From positions 1 to 23,879 of the IMG/VR virus record IMGVR_UViG_3300032087_000763: a DNA stretch of 23,879 nt; one strand, given 5' to 3'. The position numbers and the translations under genes are program-made. Within the stretch, counting starts at the first letter, position 1. Each line of letters starts with the position of its first letter. This document shows, piece by piece, positions 14,243 to 22,467 of this stretch. The notes under the pieces are model-generated. The model saw only the letters and a list, made by a program, of their open reading frames with translations, did no database searches and was not told where the DNA came from. Origin of the DNA: a virus.

Positions 14243-16863
14243 CAGTACCCACCTCCCGTAATTATTCTACGGCTTGCGGGTATATTTGGGTCCAACAATC
14301 TTAACTGGTAATCACTGTACTGCTTACGAGCTACCATTGGGCCTTCTTCCTTCAACAGTTTCTGGTACTCCTCAGAATTTATGTAATTCTCGTCAATGTT
14401 CTTATAGTACGGAACGACCGCGAGATTATAAGCAACGACATCGCCACTTAGGTTTCGGATTGGCACCAAGCCAATTGATGGATGAAGAAACGATTTAACA
14501 AGCTCCGCGTCTGCTGCCGGATCGCCGGTCAGTTTTACATCCTGATTTTCAAAACCTTCAAACATGAAGCTAGGTAGAAAATCTCGAATGCCGCTAAAGC
14601 GTTCACCTTGTTGGTCATAAATGCGTTCAGTTTTATAGGTCGTCCCAACGCCGAGACGCAGAGGCTCTTTGGTGCTGTCTTCAAAAATCAACAAACCGTT
14701 GTTCTTAGCTACACCGGGGTCGGGCCGGACGTATAAGTTATCGGAATCTAGTTCAACGCCTGATGCGCTTGTTAACCCAAGAAGACCGTTCTCGATGTCC
14801 TCAACAGCCTCTTGCACGTTGTCGACCGTGCTTTCCGGCGTACCAGACGGGTTCATTGTGTAGTTTGATAAAGGCGGGATTTCTGTGCCGTCTACGGTCT
14901 TTGTAGATGTCCGCTGAAAATCAACGAGGTTATCTGGGTGGACAATAATTTGACCCTTGAAGTGTGTAACAAGCTCAGAACGTAGCCCTTCAAGCGTCAT
15001 TTGCTTTCCGGCTTTTCTGCTATTGGCAACAAGAATTTGTGCCTGATCCATGACGGCTTTTTCGAGGCTAGGACTAAGTCTGAGGTTTTCTCCAAAAAAC
15101 CACGGATCACTTTTACCCGCTAAATCTTCAGCGAGTGTGTCCGTCGTCCATGTCAGACCATCTCCAAGTACGTTCTTTTGAAAATTTGCTTTGTCAGTTT
15201 CTTCACGGTTTTTATCCGGTCTTACACCGCCATTCATAAGAGCCGATAGATCGTCGGGAGCCGTCACCATCGCTTCAATCATATTTGGGTCATTCATGTC
15301 TATTCGCTTACCAGCGATGACACCCTGATAAACAGCGGCTGCTGTCGGTTGGTCTTTAATGAGTGACTGAAAGATACGGTTGTTTGGATCGAACGCTTTG
15401 ATGGCTGACACTGTAAGCGTTTGCACATTAGGATCAGGGTTATTCAGACCTTCAATCAGATAGTTAACTGCGCTTTTGGGTATAAAGTTTTTTTGTTGAT
15501 GTATGTTTCGGACCATAGTTCCAAAAGCATTCACATCAGTCATACTTTTCGTAGTCTGAAAATCAGCGAGTGAGATTAACTTTGGAACCTCTTTGTCCAG
15601 TTGTTCGTTTGTCAGGTTCGGCTGTCCCGGCACCAGCTTACGACCAGATGCAATATCAGACGCCGCTCGTAAATTTAGAATTTCAGTTTTGATTTGATTC
15701 TGCTCTTTCCGTAGATCGGTCATAAATTTAGAAATGTTTGCGCCACCTACGCCTTCCGTGTTGTTTAGTTCTTGCGACTGTAAGTCGAGCCGTGCAAGCC
15801 GCTCTGCTTTTAATTTCATGTTAGCTGGTGTGCTGGTGTCCATGTTTTGTATGTCAAGCAGAGTGCTACTGTGCTTTGTGAGAACCTGTGTCCCACCCAT
15901 CGTCACATGCTCACGATATTTTTTGTTGAGAGCTTGCAATTGTATTTCCATTTCGCGTGGAAATTTTTCATACAAGGATTGCGATATTTGATTTCCGTCA
16001 TCGTCATAAAACGGTTGAGTTAAGAATGACGAAAGTGACTTAGCCGTCGTAGCTTTTTTTGATGCGACAGAAATCCAAGTGCCAATGACAGCCGATGCCG
16101 CTTGTCCTTCTGTAAGATTAGGCGCAGCGCTCTTCACTTGGCTGATGGAATCCAAGTAATTATTTTCTGTTATATCGGCAGAGTTTTCGGCATAGTTTCC
16201 AACTTGTGTGCCGACAGCTTCCGCCAGTTTTTCTTTAGCTTTTTTCGCTAGTTCCAAATTGTTCTGAAGTCTTAGCTCATCGATTTTGGTGTTCCACTGT
16301 CCAACCATCGCTGCGTCGTGAAACGGGTTACCGGTGCCGCCTGTAAAATTTTGGTTGAAGTATTGTGTGGAAAAGTCATCGAAGGTGTTTAGATCAAAAC
16401 CGGGTTGTGCGATTGTCGTTTGAAAATCGTCAATCATGCGTTGTCCGCTTAGTGTTCCTATTGCGTGACTATAAGTCCGTGTAAAGGACTTACGTTCGGA
16501 CACATCTATAAAGTCACCGTTTTGCAGTTGAACCTGTGACGGCATACTCGATATTGCAGTCTCCGCATTCTGTTGGAATGCTTCACTGGCCTTGACCGTA
16601 GCAAGTTTTTTTAACTCTTCATTCTGGTCTGCAATGTTTAGCGCTTCGATCTTACCAAGCGTCGACATTGTGCTTTGAACAGCGTTTCCTATTGTTCCAA
16701 AAAAATTGCTGAAAGCAGCCGTCATGTCACCGGCTCTAGGATCAATACCGCGCATTGCTCCGACAAATTGCGGAACTTGGTGAGGGACCGGACCAGCCGC
16801 ACGAACACGAGGTGTGTTTGATGTAGCCAGATTTACCCGCGATCTTTGAAACCTTTCAGACAT
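14242..16863 (-). CDS. Internal virion protein C, ejection protein (T7 gp15-like)
   Basis: An 873-aa protein in the gp15 position, somewhat longer than T7 gp15 (747 aa). It is mostly helical and soluble-looking: no convincing membrane segment, several predicted coils (for example EIQLQALNKKYREHV near residue 300), and repeated short Gln/Asn/Leu-rich helices. gp15 forms the periplasmic tunnel with gp16 in T7 after ejection. Assignment rests on gene order, size and composition, since sequence similarity in this family is weak. It begins after a gap of a few bases from the gp14-like gene, with AAAAGG as ribosome binding site, and ends in TGATG overlap with the lysozyme gene. Confidence 0.75.
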   Translation of the reverse strand: MSERFQRSRVNLATSNTPRVRAAGPVPHQVPQFVGAMRGIDPRAGDMTAAFSNFFGTIGNAVQSTMSTLGKIEALNIADQNEELKKLATVKASEAFQQNAETAISSMPSQVQLQNGDFIDVSERKSFTRTYSHAIGTLSGQRMIDDFQTTIAQPGFDLNTFDDFSTQYFNQNFTGGTGNPFHDAAMVGQWNTKIDELRLQNNLELAKKAKEKLAEAVGTQVGNYAENSADITENNYLDSISQVKSAAPNLTEGQAASAVIGTWISVASKKATTAKSLSSFLTQPFYDDDGNQISQSLYEKFPREMEIQLQALNKKYREHVTMGGTQVLTKHSSTLLDIQNMDTSTPANMKLKAERLARLDLQSQELNNTEGVGGANISKFMTDLRKEQNQIKTEILNLRAASDIASGRKLVPGQPNLTNEQLDKEVPKLISLADFQTTKSMTDVNAFGTMVRNIHQQKNFIPKSAVNYLIEGLNNPDPNVQTLTVSAIKAFDPNNRIFQSLIKDQPTAAAVYQGVIAGKRIDMNDPNMIEAMVTAPDDLSALMNGGVRPDKNREETDKANFQKNVLGDGLTWTTDTLAEDLAGKSDPWFFGENLRLSPSLEKAVMDQAQILVANSRKAGKQMTLEGLRSELVTHFKGQIIVHPDNLVDFQRTSTKTVDGTEIPPLSNYTMNPSGTPESTVDNVQEAVEDIENGLLGLTSASGVELDSDNLYVRPDPGVAKNNGLLIFEDSTKEPLRLGVGTTYKTERIYDQQGERFSGIRDFLPSFMFEGFENQDVKLTGDPAADAELVKSFLHPSIGLVPIRNLSGDVVAYNLAVVPYYKNIDENYINSEEYQKLLKEEGPMVARKQYSDYQLRLLDPNIPASRRIITGGGY

Positions 16864-16868
16864 GTTTT

Positions 16869-17450
16869 TTACCTTTTAGCCAAAGCATCGAGAGTGTTTT
16901 TCTGGTTCACAGCGCTTGTGGTTCCGGACACAATCGTGCCTATGCCTTGAAGAACGGCAGCATTCGAAGCGGCATTGGCTCGCATCAGCGTGTTTTGAGC
17001 ATTATTTTTTGCTATCGTTACAGCGTTTATGTAGCCCTGAGACGCGGCTGCTTTTGCTGCCCGTCCAGCATCAACTTGTTTGTCAACATTTTCTGTGATG
17101 CGGACAAGGTCAGCGCTGTTTTGATAGTGGCTTTCAAAGAAGAGATTGCCTAAAGAGCCTTCTGACAATGCAGTCTCAGCGGCCCGCAAAGAGCCTAGCT
17201 GTTCATTGGCTTGTCTGATCAAATCTGATTTTTCCTCGATCTCTTGATTTTGAACTTCGGCAACCTGTCTGTTAGCTTCGCTGTACTCAGCTTCGGCCCG
17301 CGCTTTTGCAGCGGCATACTCTGCTTCCGCTTGCTGTCTAGCGATTGCAGCTTGTTGCTCTGCTTGTTGTTGAGCCATCATCATCTGCATCCCACCCATA
17401 GCAACAGATGTGGCTATAGAGACAGCCATCATCGTCGTAGGTTCACACAT
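16869..17450 (-). CDS. Internal virion protein B, ejection protein (T7 gp14-like)
   Basis: A 193-aa protein starting MCEPTTMMAVSIATSVAMG, a hydrophobic, Met/Ala-rich N-terminus typical of gp14-like proteins (often MCEP or MCDP). It is followed by a long Ala/Gln/Glu helix (AIARQQAEAEYAAAKARAEA) and a second Ala-rich helical part. T7 gp14 (196 aa) inserts in the outer membrane and forms the first section of the DNA-ejection channel. I start at ATG 17450, which overlaps the tail tube B stop (TGATG). The in-frame GTG one codon earlier is less likely given the family N-terminus. Confidence 0.82.
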   Translation of the reverse strand: MCEPTTMMAVSIATSVAMGGMQMMMAQQQAEQQAAIARQQAEAEYAAAKARAEAEYSEANRQVAEVQNQEIEEKSDLIRQANEQLGSLRAAETALSEGSLGNLFFESHYQNSADLVRITENVDKQVDAGRAAKAAASQGYINAVTIAKNNAQNTLMRANAASNAAVLQGIGTIVSGTTSAVNQKNTLDALAKR

Positions 17451-19774
17451 CACTCAGCCCTCGTAAGTTCGTTGAAGAAGCCTCGATAATCTATAGAAGT
17501 TATAGTCATGGGCTTCTCCGTATCATTGGTAATTTTAATTACTGATGTTGAGGCGTCAGTTTGCAGAGGGGCTGCAAAGTGACCGCTGTCGACAATCGCT
17601 ACAGTTCCGACAAGGTTGTCTCCAAAGCCCACACGGCGACCGTTGAAAGTAAAGACCTGCTCATCGCGAAAACTTGGCGTGACCTTAATCCTAAAGAAAC
17701 CAGTGTTTTGAAAATTTACTTGCAGCCGTCGTAACTGAAGACGGCCTGATGTAATTGTTTTCGAGGTATTTGTCGCTTCTCTGACAAAGAGCTTCGATAG
17801 CTGAACCTCTTGGTCAAACGGCAGTCCGATGACAGCCTGACCAGCACTGAAGTCACCATTTGCCGTAATTGTTGTTGTCGTCGGATATGCCACAGTCAGA
17901 CGTTCTCCAACTTTTCCTGTCGGAAAATCTGTCGACAAAATAACAGCAGCTTTGCTGTTGTGAAGATACGGCGTTGTCCATGTCGTCACATCAGTCGTGC
18001 TGTTGTAGCTGCCCGTTACTTTTGTTTGCTGGTCAAGACAGATTTGATAAGGATGCTTGTCATCACTTAGCTCATACCGAAGTTTGGTTTTTTCCAGAAA
18101 CGTCTGTGTTCCCCTTGTGACGACCGCATAAAGGTCACCTTCGATCACTTTGATCCAATGTATGTATACAGTTGAGTCGCCATAGTCCCACATGTGCCAT
18201 GCAGACTGGGCTTTTTGGTCACCGTCGACATACATCTTGTATATATAAATTCTGGACCGGTCCTTATCAGACAGCAGCAACAACATGTCGTTGGTTGGAT
18301 CACCGGTCATCATGACTACTGGAGCCGGAACATAGCCTAACGCATGAAGCGTTACGTCAGACGCCAAGTTCGACAGTGTGTTGTCGTCAAATTTGTACTC
18401 GTAGATACAAGCGTCTCTTCCGCTCTTCGCAGCAAAATATAAAGTGCTGCCTAAATTTATAGGACGGCAGAGTGTCTCAGTGAGATATGTGGTCGATAGG
18501 TCGAGCGTTGCATTTTCTGGGATAAGCCGCTCGTCACCTGCGACCTCAAATTGGTTTTTGTCGCTCGTAATGAATAACGCTTTTCTGAACGACAACGCAT
18601 GTTTTAGAAGGTTAACTTCCGAAGCACTTGCGGTTAGGCCAAAGCTGTCGCTGTCTAGGCTTTGGGTGCTGAAATCCGGCCAAAATGTAAAGTACTTACC
18701 AGATTGACTGAATGTCACTGTTTCGCCCGCGATGAATGCTAACCTATTTCGATGGTAGATAACCGACTGAACCTTTTGTCCGACAAAATCTGGGTTAGGG
18801 GCCGTCGTGGTGTCTCCCGCTATACGAGCGTCATACGTGCCTTTTTCGAAAACAAACGTGCCATTTGACTGGCGGGTGAGAAAATGAGGCATCGTTGTGT
18901 CGTCAAAATCATTGTCGGCATAGGGGTCAGCAGCCTCTACCCATCCGCCATCCGCTAGTGAAAATTTAGCCCAATACCCTAGCTCGTTGCCGTCGATGGT
19001 AGCACCCACGCGGATGAGATAACCGTCAGGAGCAGTCGGCGGAAGGTGGGTTCGTTTGGCGACGTTGTCGCGCATGGTGATAGGACCGTAGATGTCGTCA
19101 GAACCTGTATGCGCGATGGTAAAATCACTGTCCGCGCTATCCTCGATGACAATCGTCAAGTCGTCGCGAGTAGCTGAAAAGCCAGTAGGAAGAGAAATGT
19201 TGGATATAATGTTAGACGCTAGTTCGGTCGCGCTGATAGCGCTGCCGCTGTAAGTCCAAACGCTTGACCCATCAATTGAGATTGAATAGCTGGTCGAATT
19301 ATTCGTTGTTCGACAATTGATAAGAGCCTGAGTAGGGCTCTCGACATACGAATTAGCAGCCATAGCGACGGTGATGGAGTTGTTCGCAATTATTGTCCTG
19401 TCTGCAATTGTGACAGCAGAAAAACTTTCGTTTGGTGTTGCTGCTGTTAGATAGGTTTTGCCGTCTGGATAGGTCACGGTGACTTCGACACCATCGAGGT
19501 CAAAAACTTTTAGGTCACCGTTTTTTATGACAACAATGTATTTTTCCGTAGCATCTCTTGCGTACGAATAAATAAATGGCTTGTCAGAAGATCCGGTAAT
19601 GAAAGTGTTTTGAGCTATATGCCGAGAACTTGGACGGCTTTCAAAACCACCGGTTACTACAGACATCAAAACATTCGTAGCTTCTTGAACTTGGCCGGGC
19701 AACCGCACTGAGTCCGGCTGTCTGCTGACTCCTTGATACAGCGTTTTAATGCTTTGCTCGATCAAACGTCCCAT
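17450..19774 (-). CDS. Tail tubular protein B, nozzle (T7 gp12-like)
   Basis: A 774-aa protein, close to T7 gp12 (794 aa), in the right place and order. The N-terminus GRLIEQSIKTLYQGVSRQPD matches the strongly conserved start of this family (IxxLxxGVSQQP). Later blocks also fit: VTGGFESRPSSRHIA (about 36-50), VQSVIYHRNRLAFIAGETV (about 334-352) and FALxxSxGKYFTFWPDF-type segments (about 360-370). The protein forms the distal nozzle of the short tail. TGATG overlap with tail tube A and AGGACG before the ATG confirm the start. Confidence 0.93.
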   Translation of the reverse strand: MGRLIEQSIKTLYQGVSRQPDSVRLPGQVQEATNVLMSVVTGGFESRPSSRHIAQNTFITGSSDKPFIYSYARDATEKYIVVIKNGDLKVFDLDGVEVTVTYPDGKTYLTAATPNESFSAVTIADRTIIANNSITVAMAANSYVESPTQALINCRTTNNSTSYSISIDGSSVWTYSGSAISATELASNIISNISLPTGFSATRDDLTIVIEDSADSDFTIAHTGSDDIYGPITMRDNVAKRTHLPPTAPDGYLIRVGATIDGNELGYWAKFSLADGGWVEAADPYADNDFDDTTMPHFLTRQSNGTFVFEKGTYDARIAGDTTTAPNPDFVGQKVQSVIYHRNRLAFIAGETVTFSQSGKYFTFWPDFSTQSLDSDSFGLTASASEVNLLKHALSFRKALFITSDKNQFEVAGDERLIPENATLDLSTTYLTETLCRPINLGSTLYFAAKSGRDACIYEYKFDDNTLSNLASDVTLHALGYVPAPVVMMTGDPTNDMLLLLSDKDRSRIYIYKMYVDGDQKAQSAWHMWDYGDSTVYIHWIKVIEGDLYAVVTRGTQTFLEKTKLRYELSDDKHPYQICLDQQTKVTGSYNSTTDVTTWTTPYLHNSKAAVILSTDFPTGKVGERLTVAYPTTTTITANGDFSAGQAVIGLPFDQEVQLSKLFVREATNTSKTITSGRLQLRRLQVNFQNTGFFRIKVTPSFRDEQVFTFNGRRVGFGDNLVGTVAIVDSGHFAAPLQTDASTSVIKITNDTEKPMTITSIDYRGFFNELTRAE

Positions 19775-20373
19775 CAGCGTCCTGCAAGTTTATGATATCT
19801 GTAGGTCGCGTAGAAGCAGTGAGCGTTGTCGCTTAATATATTCAGGTCTTCGTTTTCGCACTCACTGTCCATGAGCGATGCGTACGCCTCTTGTTCAGCG
19901 CGAACTGTAAATCCATCCAGTGTCGTGGACTGCATTTGGGCTTCTTGGAATTTTCGCGCCGCTCGATACGCGATGTAATTCGATAGCTCCAAGCTAAGGT
20001 CTTCAAAATCCAGTAATTGGATTACGTCACACTGTAGGCTTCGGGTGAAAACGAAAGTTCGATTTTTTACGTTGTATAACATACTGACGCCGGTAAGACG
20101 CCTGACTGACACGTTGATTTCTTTGTCACTACCTCGGGTGTCGACGCGCAAATAATCGGCTGGAACTAAGATATTGCTGTCAGCGTTAGGCGATAGCTTG
20201 ATGTTATATTCAGTGTTCTGGTGCCAGCCCTTGGCTTGAACGAGCTTGTTTACCTCATCCAATTTGTTTTCCGCTGCTTCAGCGTCTGGCAGACCTGAAC
20301 TAAGAGTCGAGACCGGGCTTTCGCCGATGCTGTCGAGCATGATATTTACAGCTTCCAGCTTTGTGAATCCCAT
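19774..20373 (-). CDS. Tail tubular protein A, adaptor (T7 gp11-like)
   Basis: A 199-aa protein, nearly the length of T7 gp11 (196 aa). It opens with KLEAVNIMLDSIGESPVSTL, the typical AVNxxLxxIGxxPVxSL start, and contains AAENKLDEVNKLVQAKGW and NYIAYRAARKFQEAQM. It forms the ring between the portal and the nozzle and carries the docking surface for fibres. The ATG has AGGAG at good spacing. The terminator after the capsid gene lies only about 15 bases upstream, so this gene depends on read-through or on a promoter within that short space. Confidence 0.92.
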   Translation of the reverse strand: MGFTKLEAVNIMLDSIGESPVSTLSSGLPDAEAAENKLDEVNKLVQAKGWHQNTEYNIKLSPNADSNILVPADYLRVDTRGSDKEINVSVRRLTGVSMLYNVKNRTFVFTRSLQCDVIQLLDFEDLSLELSNYIAYRAARKFQEAQMQSTTLDGFTVRAEQEAYASLMDSECENEDLNILSDNAHCFYATYRYHKLAGR

Positions 20374-20387
20374 GCGGGTCTCCTATC

Positions 20388-20430
20388 AAAAAAAATCAGA
20401 GCCGCCGCCAGTGTTAGCCAGCGACGGCTC
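20388..20430 (-). terminator. Rho-independent terminator after the major capsid gene
   Basis: On the minus strand a 13-pair stem (GAGCCGTCGCTGG with CTGGCGGCGGCTC, with some G:U pairs) closes a 6-base loop. Three bases later comes a run of eight U (plus-strand A at 20388-20395). It starts just after the capsid stop codon, where T7 has its main late terminator (after gene 10). Confidence 0.88.
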
Positions 20431-20437
20431 CGATCAA

Positions 20438-21430
20438 TTAAGCGTCTTTAAGCTCAATCGCCAATTCGGGGCGAAGGACGCCATGTCCAACAAACATTTT
20501 CGAGACCATGAAGTCTTCAAGACGGCGAACGTCTCGTTCAGTCTCCATCGAAATGTCCATCATTTTAACAGTCGCAATCGACTGCGGACACCACATGACA
20601 GCAGCAGTGTTGCTGTAATCGGCGCGGTACTTGGAGTACACGCTGGTGTCAGCAGACTCGTTGGTCGACGGAATGTTCCGCGATTTCACGACAGTCACAC
20701 CATCGATGTTCATCGTCTCAGCGCGATTTTCCACGCCGCCCGCACCTGAGTGCGAGAAATCACGATTCAGGACAAGATAGTTATTCGACGCATCTTTAGC
20801 GTACTTGATTGCGTCGAAGACTTCGTACGTCACCGCCAAATAGCGCGGCATGTCTTCCGGCACGTCCTTATTGAAAAGACGTTTGTTGGCATCTCGAATG
20901 GCGTCGATCCAGTCAACACCACTGTAAACACCAGCGGTCGGAGCCAGCGACGTATCAGTGATCGATTCACCGCCGGGGAACGGCGAAGCCGCCGCCGTCC
21001 GGCCCGCAAGAATAATCTGCCGGAAAACGTTTTTGTCGAACACCTTTGCCAACGCTCGGCCCATTTCGGTTGCAATAATCGAGCGCATATCGAAGTGGGA
21101 CAGGATGCGATCCAGATCAGCGATCGCGTAGTGAGAGACAAGGATGTCATCGACTGTTACGACTTGCTCTGAGGTCGAAAGATCATTCCCAAGCAGTTCA
21201 GTGCCGGGGGTGTGATATTCCGCGCTCGCAAGCCAAGTTTTCGGAAAACGATAAGACTTAGCTCCACCCGGAACTGTCTTAACAAAGTGCTTATCAAGGG
21301 TGACCGTCGCACTATCGAAAGCCGTTAGCACCTCACCTCCGAAAATCGAAAGGAAGAGTTCGCGGTTATCAACAGGACTTGAGGCACCCTTACCAAAGCG
21401 TACGGGGGACGATGAGTCACCAGTAGCCAT
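20438..21430 (-). CDS. Major capsid protein (T7 gp10-like)
   Basis: A 330-aa protein, close to T7 gp10A (345 aa), expected to have the HK97 fold and to form the icosahedral shell. The N-terminal part has GEVLTAFDSATVTLDKHFVK and KSYRFPKTWLASAEYHTPG, which follow the gp10 pattern, then VTVDDILVSHYAIADLDRIL and a C-terminal part with EVFDAIKYAKDASNNYLVLN. GGAGAT precedes the ATG. The gene lies alone between two strong terminators, which would let it be expressed at a level different from its neighbours. No frameshifted minor form is evident, since there is no space after the stop before the terminator. Confidence 0.92.
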   Translation of the reverse strand: MATGDSSSPVRFGKGASSPVDNRELFLSIFGGEVLTAFDSATVTLDKHFVKTVPGGAKSYRFPKTWLASAEYHTPGTELLGNDLSTSEQVVTVDDILVSHYAIADLDRILSHFDMRSIIATEMGRALAKVFDKNVFRQIILAGRTAAASPFPGGESITDTSLAPTAGVYSGVDWIDAIRDANKRLFNKDVPEDMPRYLAVTYEVFDAIKYAKDASNNYLVLNRDFSHSGAGGVENRAETMNIDGVTVVKSRNIPSTNESADTSVYSKYRADYSNTAAVMWCPQSIATVKMMDISMETERDVRRLEDFMVSKMFVGHGVLRPELAIELKDA

Positions 21431-21536
21431 AATACATCTCCATTAAAGTAAAGGTTTAGGTTAAGGTTTTGCCGCTTGCGCCTGTCAGATTGTCGACCGT
21501 AGCCGGGTCCGCGTTAGCAGTGGGCAGAAGCCCCAG
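21431..21536 (-). promoter_or_regulatory. Capsid leader, probable phage RNA polymerase promoter region
   Basis: This 106-base stretch lies between an intrinsic terminator and the capsid ATG, so a promoter is expected here, as with the phi10 promoter of T7. I see no good sigma-70 pair of hexamers and cannot name a phage promoter because the polymerase is not in the window. The last bases carry the ribosome binding site GGAGAT. Confidence 0.35.
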
Positions 21537-21565
21537 AAAAAAAGGGCCGTGCCGAAGCACGACCC
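21537..21565 (-). terminator. Rho-independent terminator with UUCG loop, after scaffold and before capsid
   Basis: On the minus strand GGGTCGTGC and GCACGGCCC form a 9-pair stem (one G:U) around a TTCG tetraloop, closed by C:G, the most stable kind. Seven U follow directly (plus-strand A at 21537-21543). It lies about 48 bases past the scaffold stop. Confidence 0.92.
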
Positions 21566-21612
21566 TAGTTTGGCGGGGGAGGTAAACTGTTTAACTTAAG
21601 TTCACTGTACGT

Positions 21613-22467
21613 CTATTCCTGATACTGATCAAGATCAAAAGTAGCAGCTTGCATCTTTTTCATAACTTCTTGGCGGAAAACTGGACTGCTTGCGTACTCA
21701 GGTTTTCGCATATCAGCCATCATCTCTGATTTTGAGCGATACCCAGTTGTGCCGCCTGTCCGTTGCTCTCCGCTGATAAACTGTGGCTCATTTTGTAAAC
21801 CAACTGGACCCATACGAGCGCGTATGCTGTCCATCGCAAGACGCCAGTTTCCGTTGGAAAGCTGATCGTTCAAAGCATTAATCTCAGCGTCTTGCATGTT
21901 TTCCGCAGCCCATGAAGACATGTTGTTCCAATTATCTTCACCACCAACATATTCAAACATAGACTTTCTTTCACCTTCTCGGCGATAATTCAAATTTTCA
22001 ACATACTGTCGAGCGAGGCTTTCTGGAATACCAACGCGCTCCAACGCTTGGTAATCTTCAGTATCAAGATCACCGTTGTTGTTCACTTTTTCAACTAAGG
22101 AGTCATTGTTTAATCCAGCCGACTCAATGATGTTTAAGACTTGCTGTTGTTCTGTCTCCGATTTTTTCTCAATCTGGACTTCGTTATTTTCCTGTTCTGC
22201 CTTTTCCGGTTCATTTTTACGGCGACCATCGAGGTTAAACTGAAGCTCTTTTGCGTGAGCTTCCCAGTTATAATTTCCGGTTTCCTTGTCATAGTATTTT
22301 TCAAGACCACCCTCGGGCATCTCAGCAACTGGTGCTAATTCACGCTCGTCCTCAACGTCAGCATTTTCATTCTTACCCTCGAAACGGTCGATCATTTGCT
22401 GATTGTACTCGTCACTGCCCGGTACGACCGGATCAGTCGGCGTTGGTTCTATTGGTTGTTCAGACAT
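21613..22467 (-). CDS. Capsid assembly scaffold protein (T7 gp9-like)
   Basis: A 284-aa, acidic, Gln/Glu/Asn-rich helical protein between portal and capsid, the fixed place of the scaffold gene in T7-like phages (T7 gp9 is 307 aa). It starts MSEQPIEPTPTDPVVPG, has a disordered acidic first third (ENADVEDERELAPVAEMPEG), a helical centre with NVEVQxEKKSETEQQ-type composition, and a more conserved C-terminus with RKPEYASSPVFRQEVMKKMQ, usual for the capsid-binding end. It guides prohead assembly and then leaves. It overlaps the portal gene by 8 bases and has GGAG before the ATG. Confidence 0.87.
   Translation of the reverse strand: MSEQPIEPTPTDPVVPGSDEYNQQMIDRFEGKNENADVEDERELAPVAEMPEGGLEKYYDKETGNYNWEAHAKELQFNLDGRRKNEPEKAEQENNEVQIEKKSETEQQQVLNIIESAGLNNDSLVEKVNNNGDLDTEDYQALERVGIPESLARQYVENLNYRREGERKSMFEYVGGEDNWNNMSSWAAENMQDAEINALNDQLSNGNWRLAMDSIRARMGPVGLQNEPQFISGEQRTGGTTGYRSKSEMMADMRKPEYASSPVFRQEVMKKMQAATFDLDQYQE

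Noticed and set aside
20246-21172. Plus-strand frames of 140-167 codons opposite the capsid and tail tube A genes
   Set aside because: Shadows of strongly recognised structural genes; one spans the terminator, and none has a domain or ribosome binding site.
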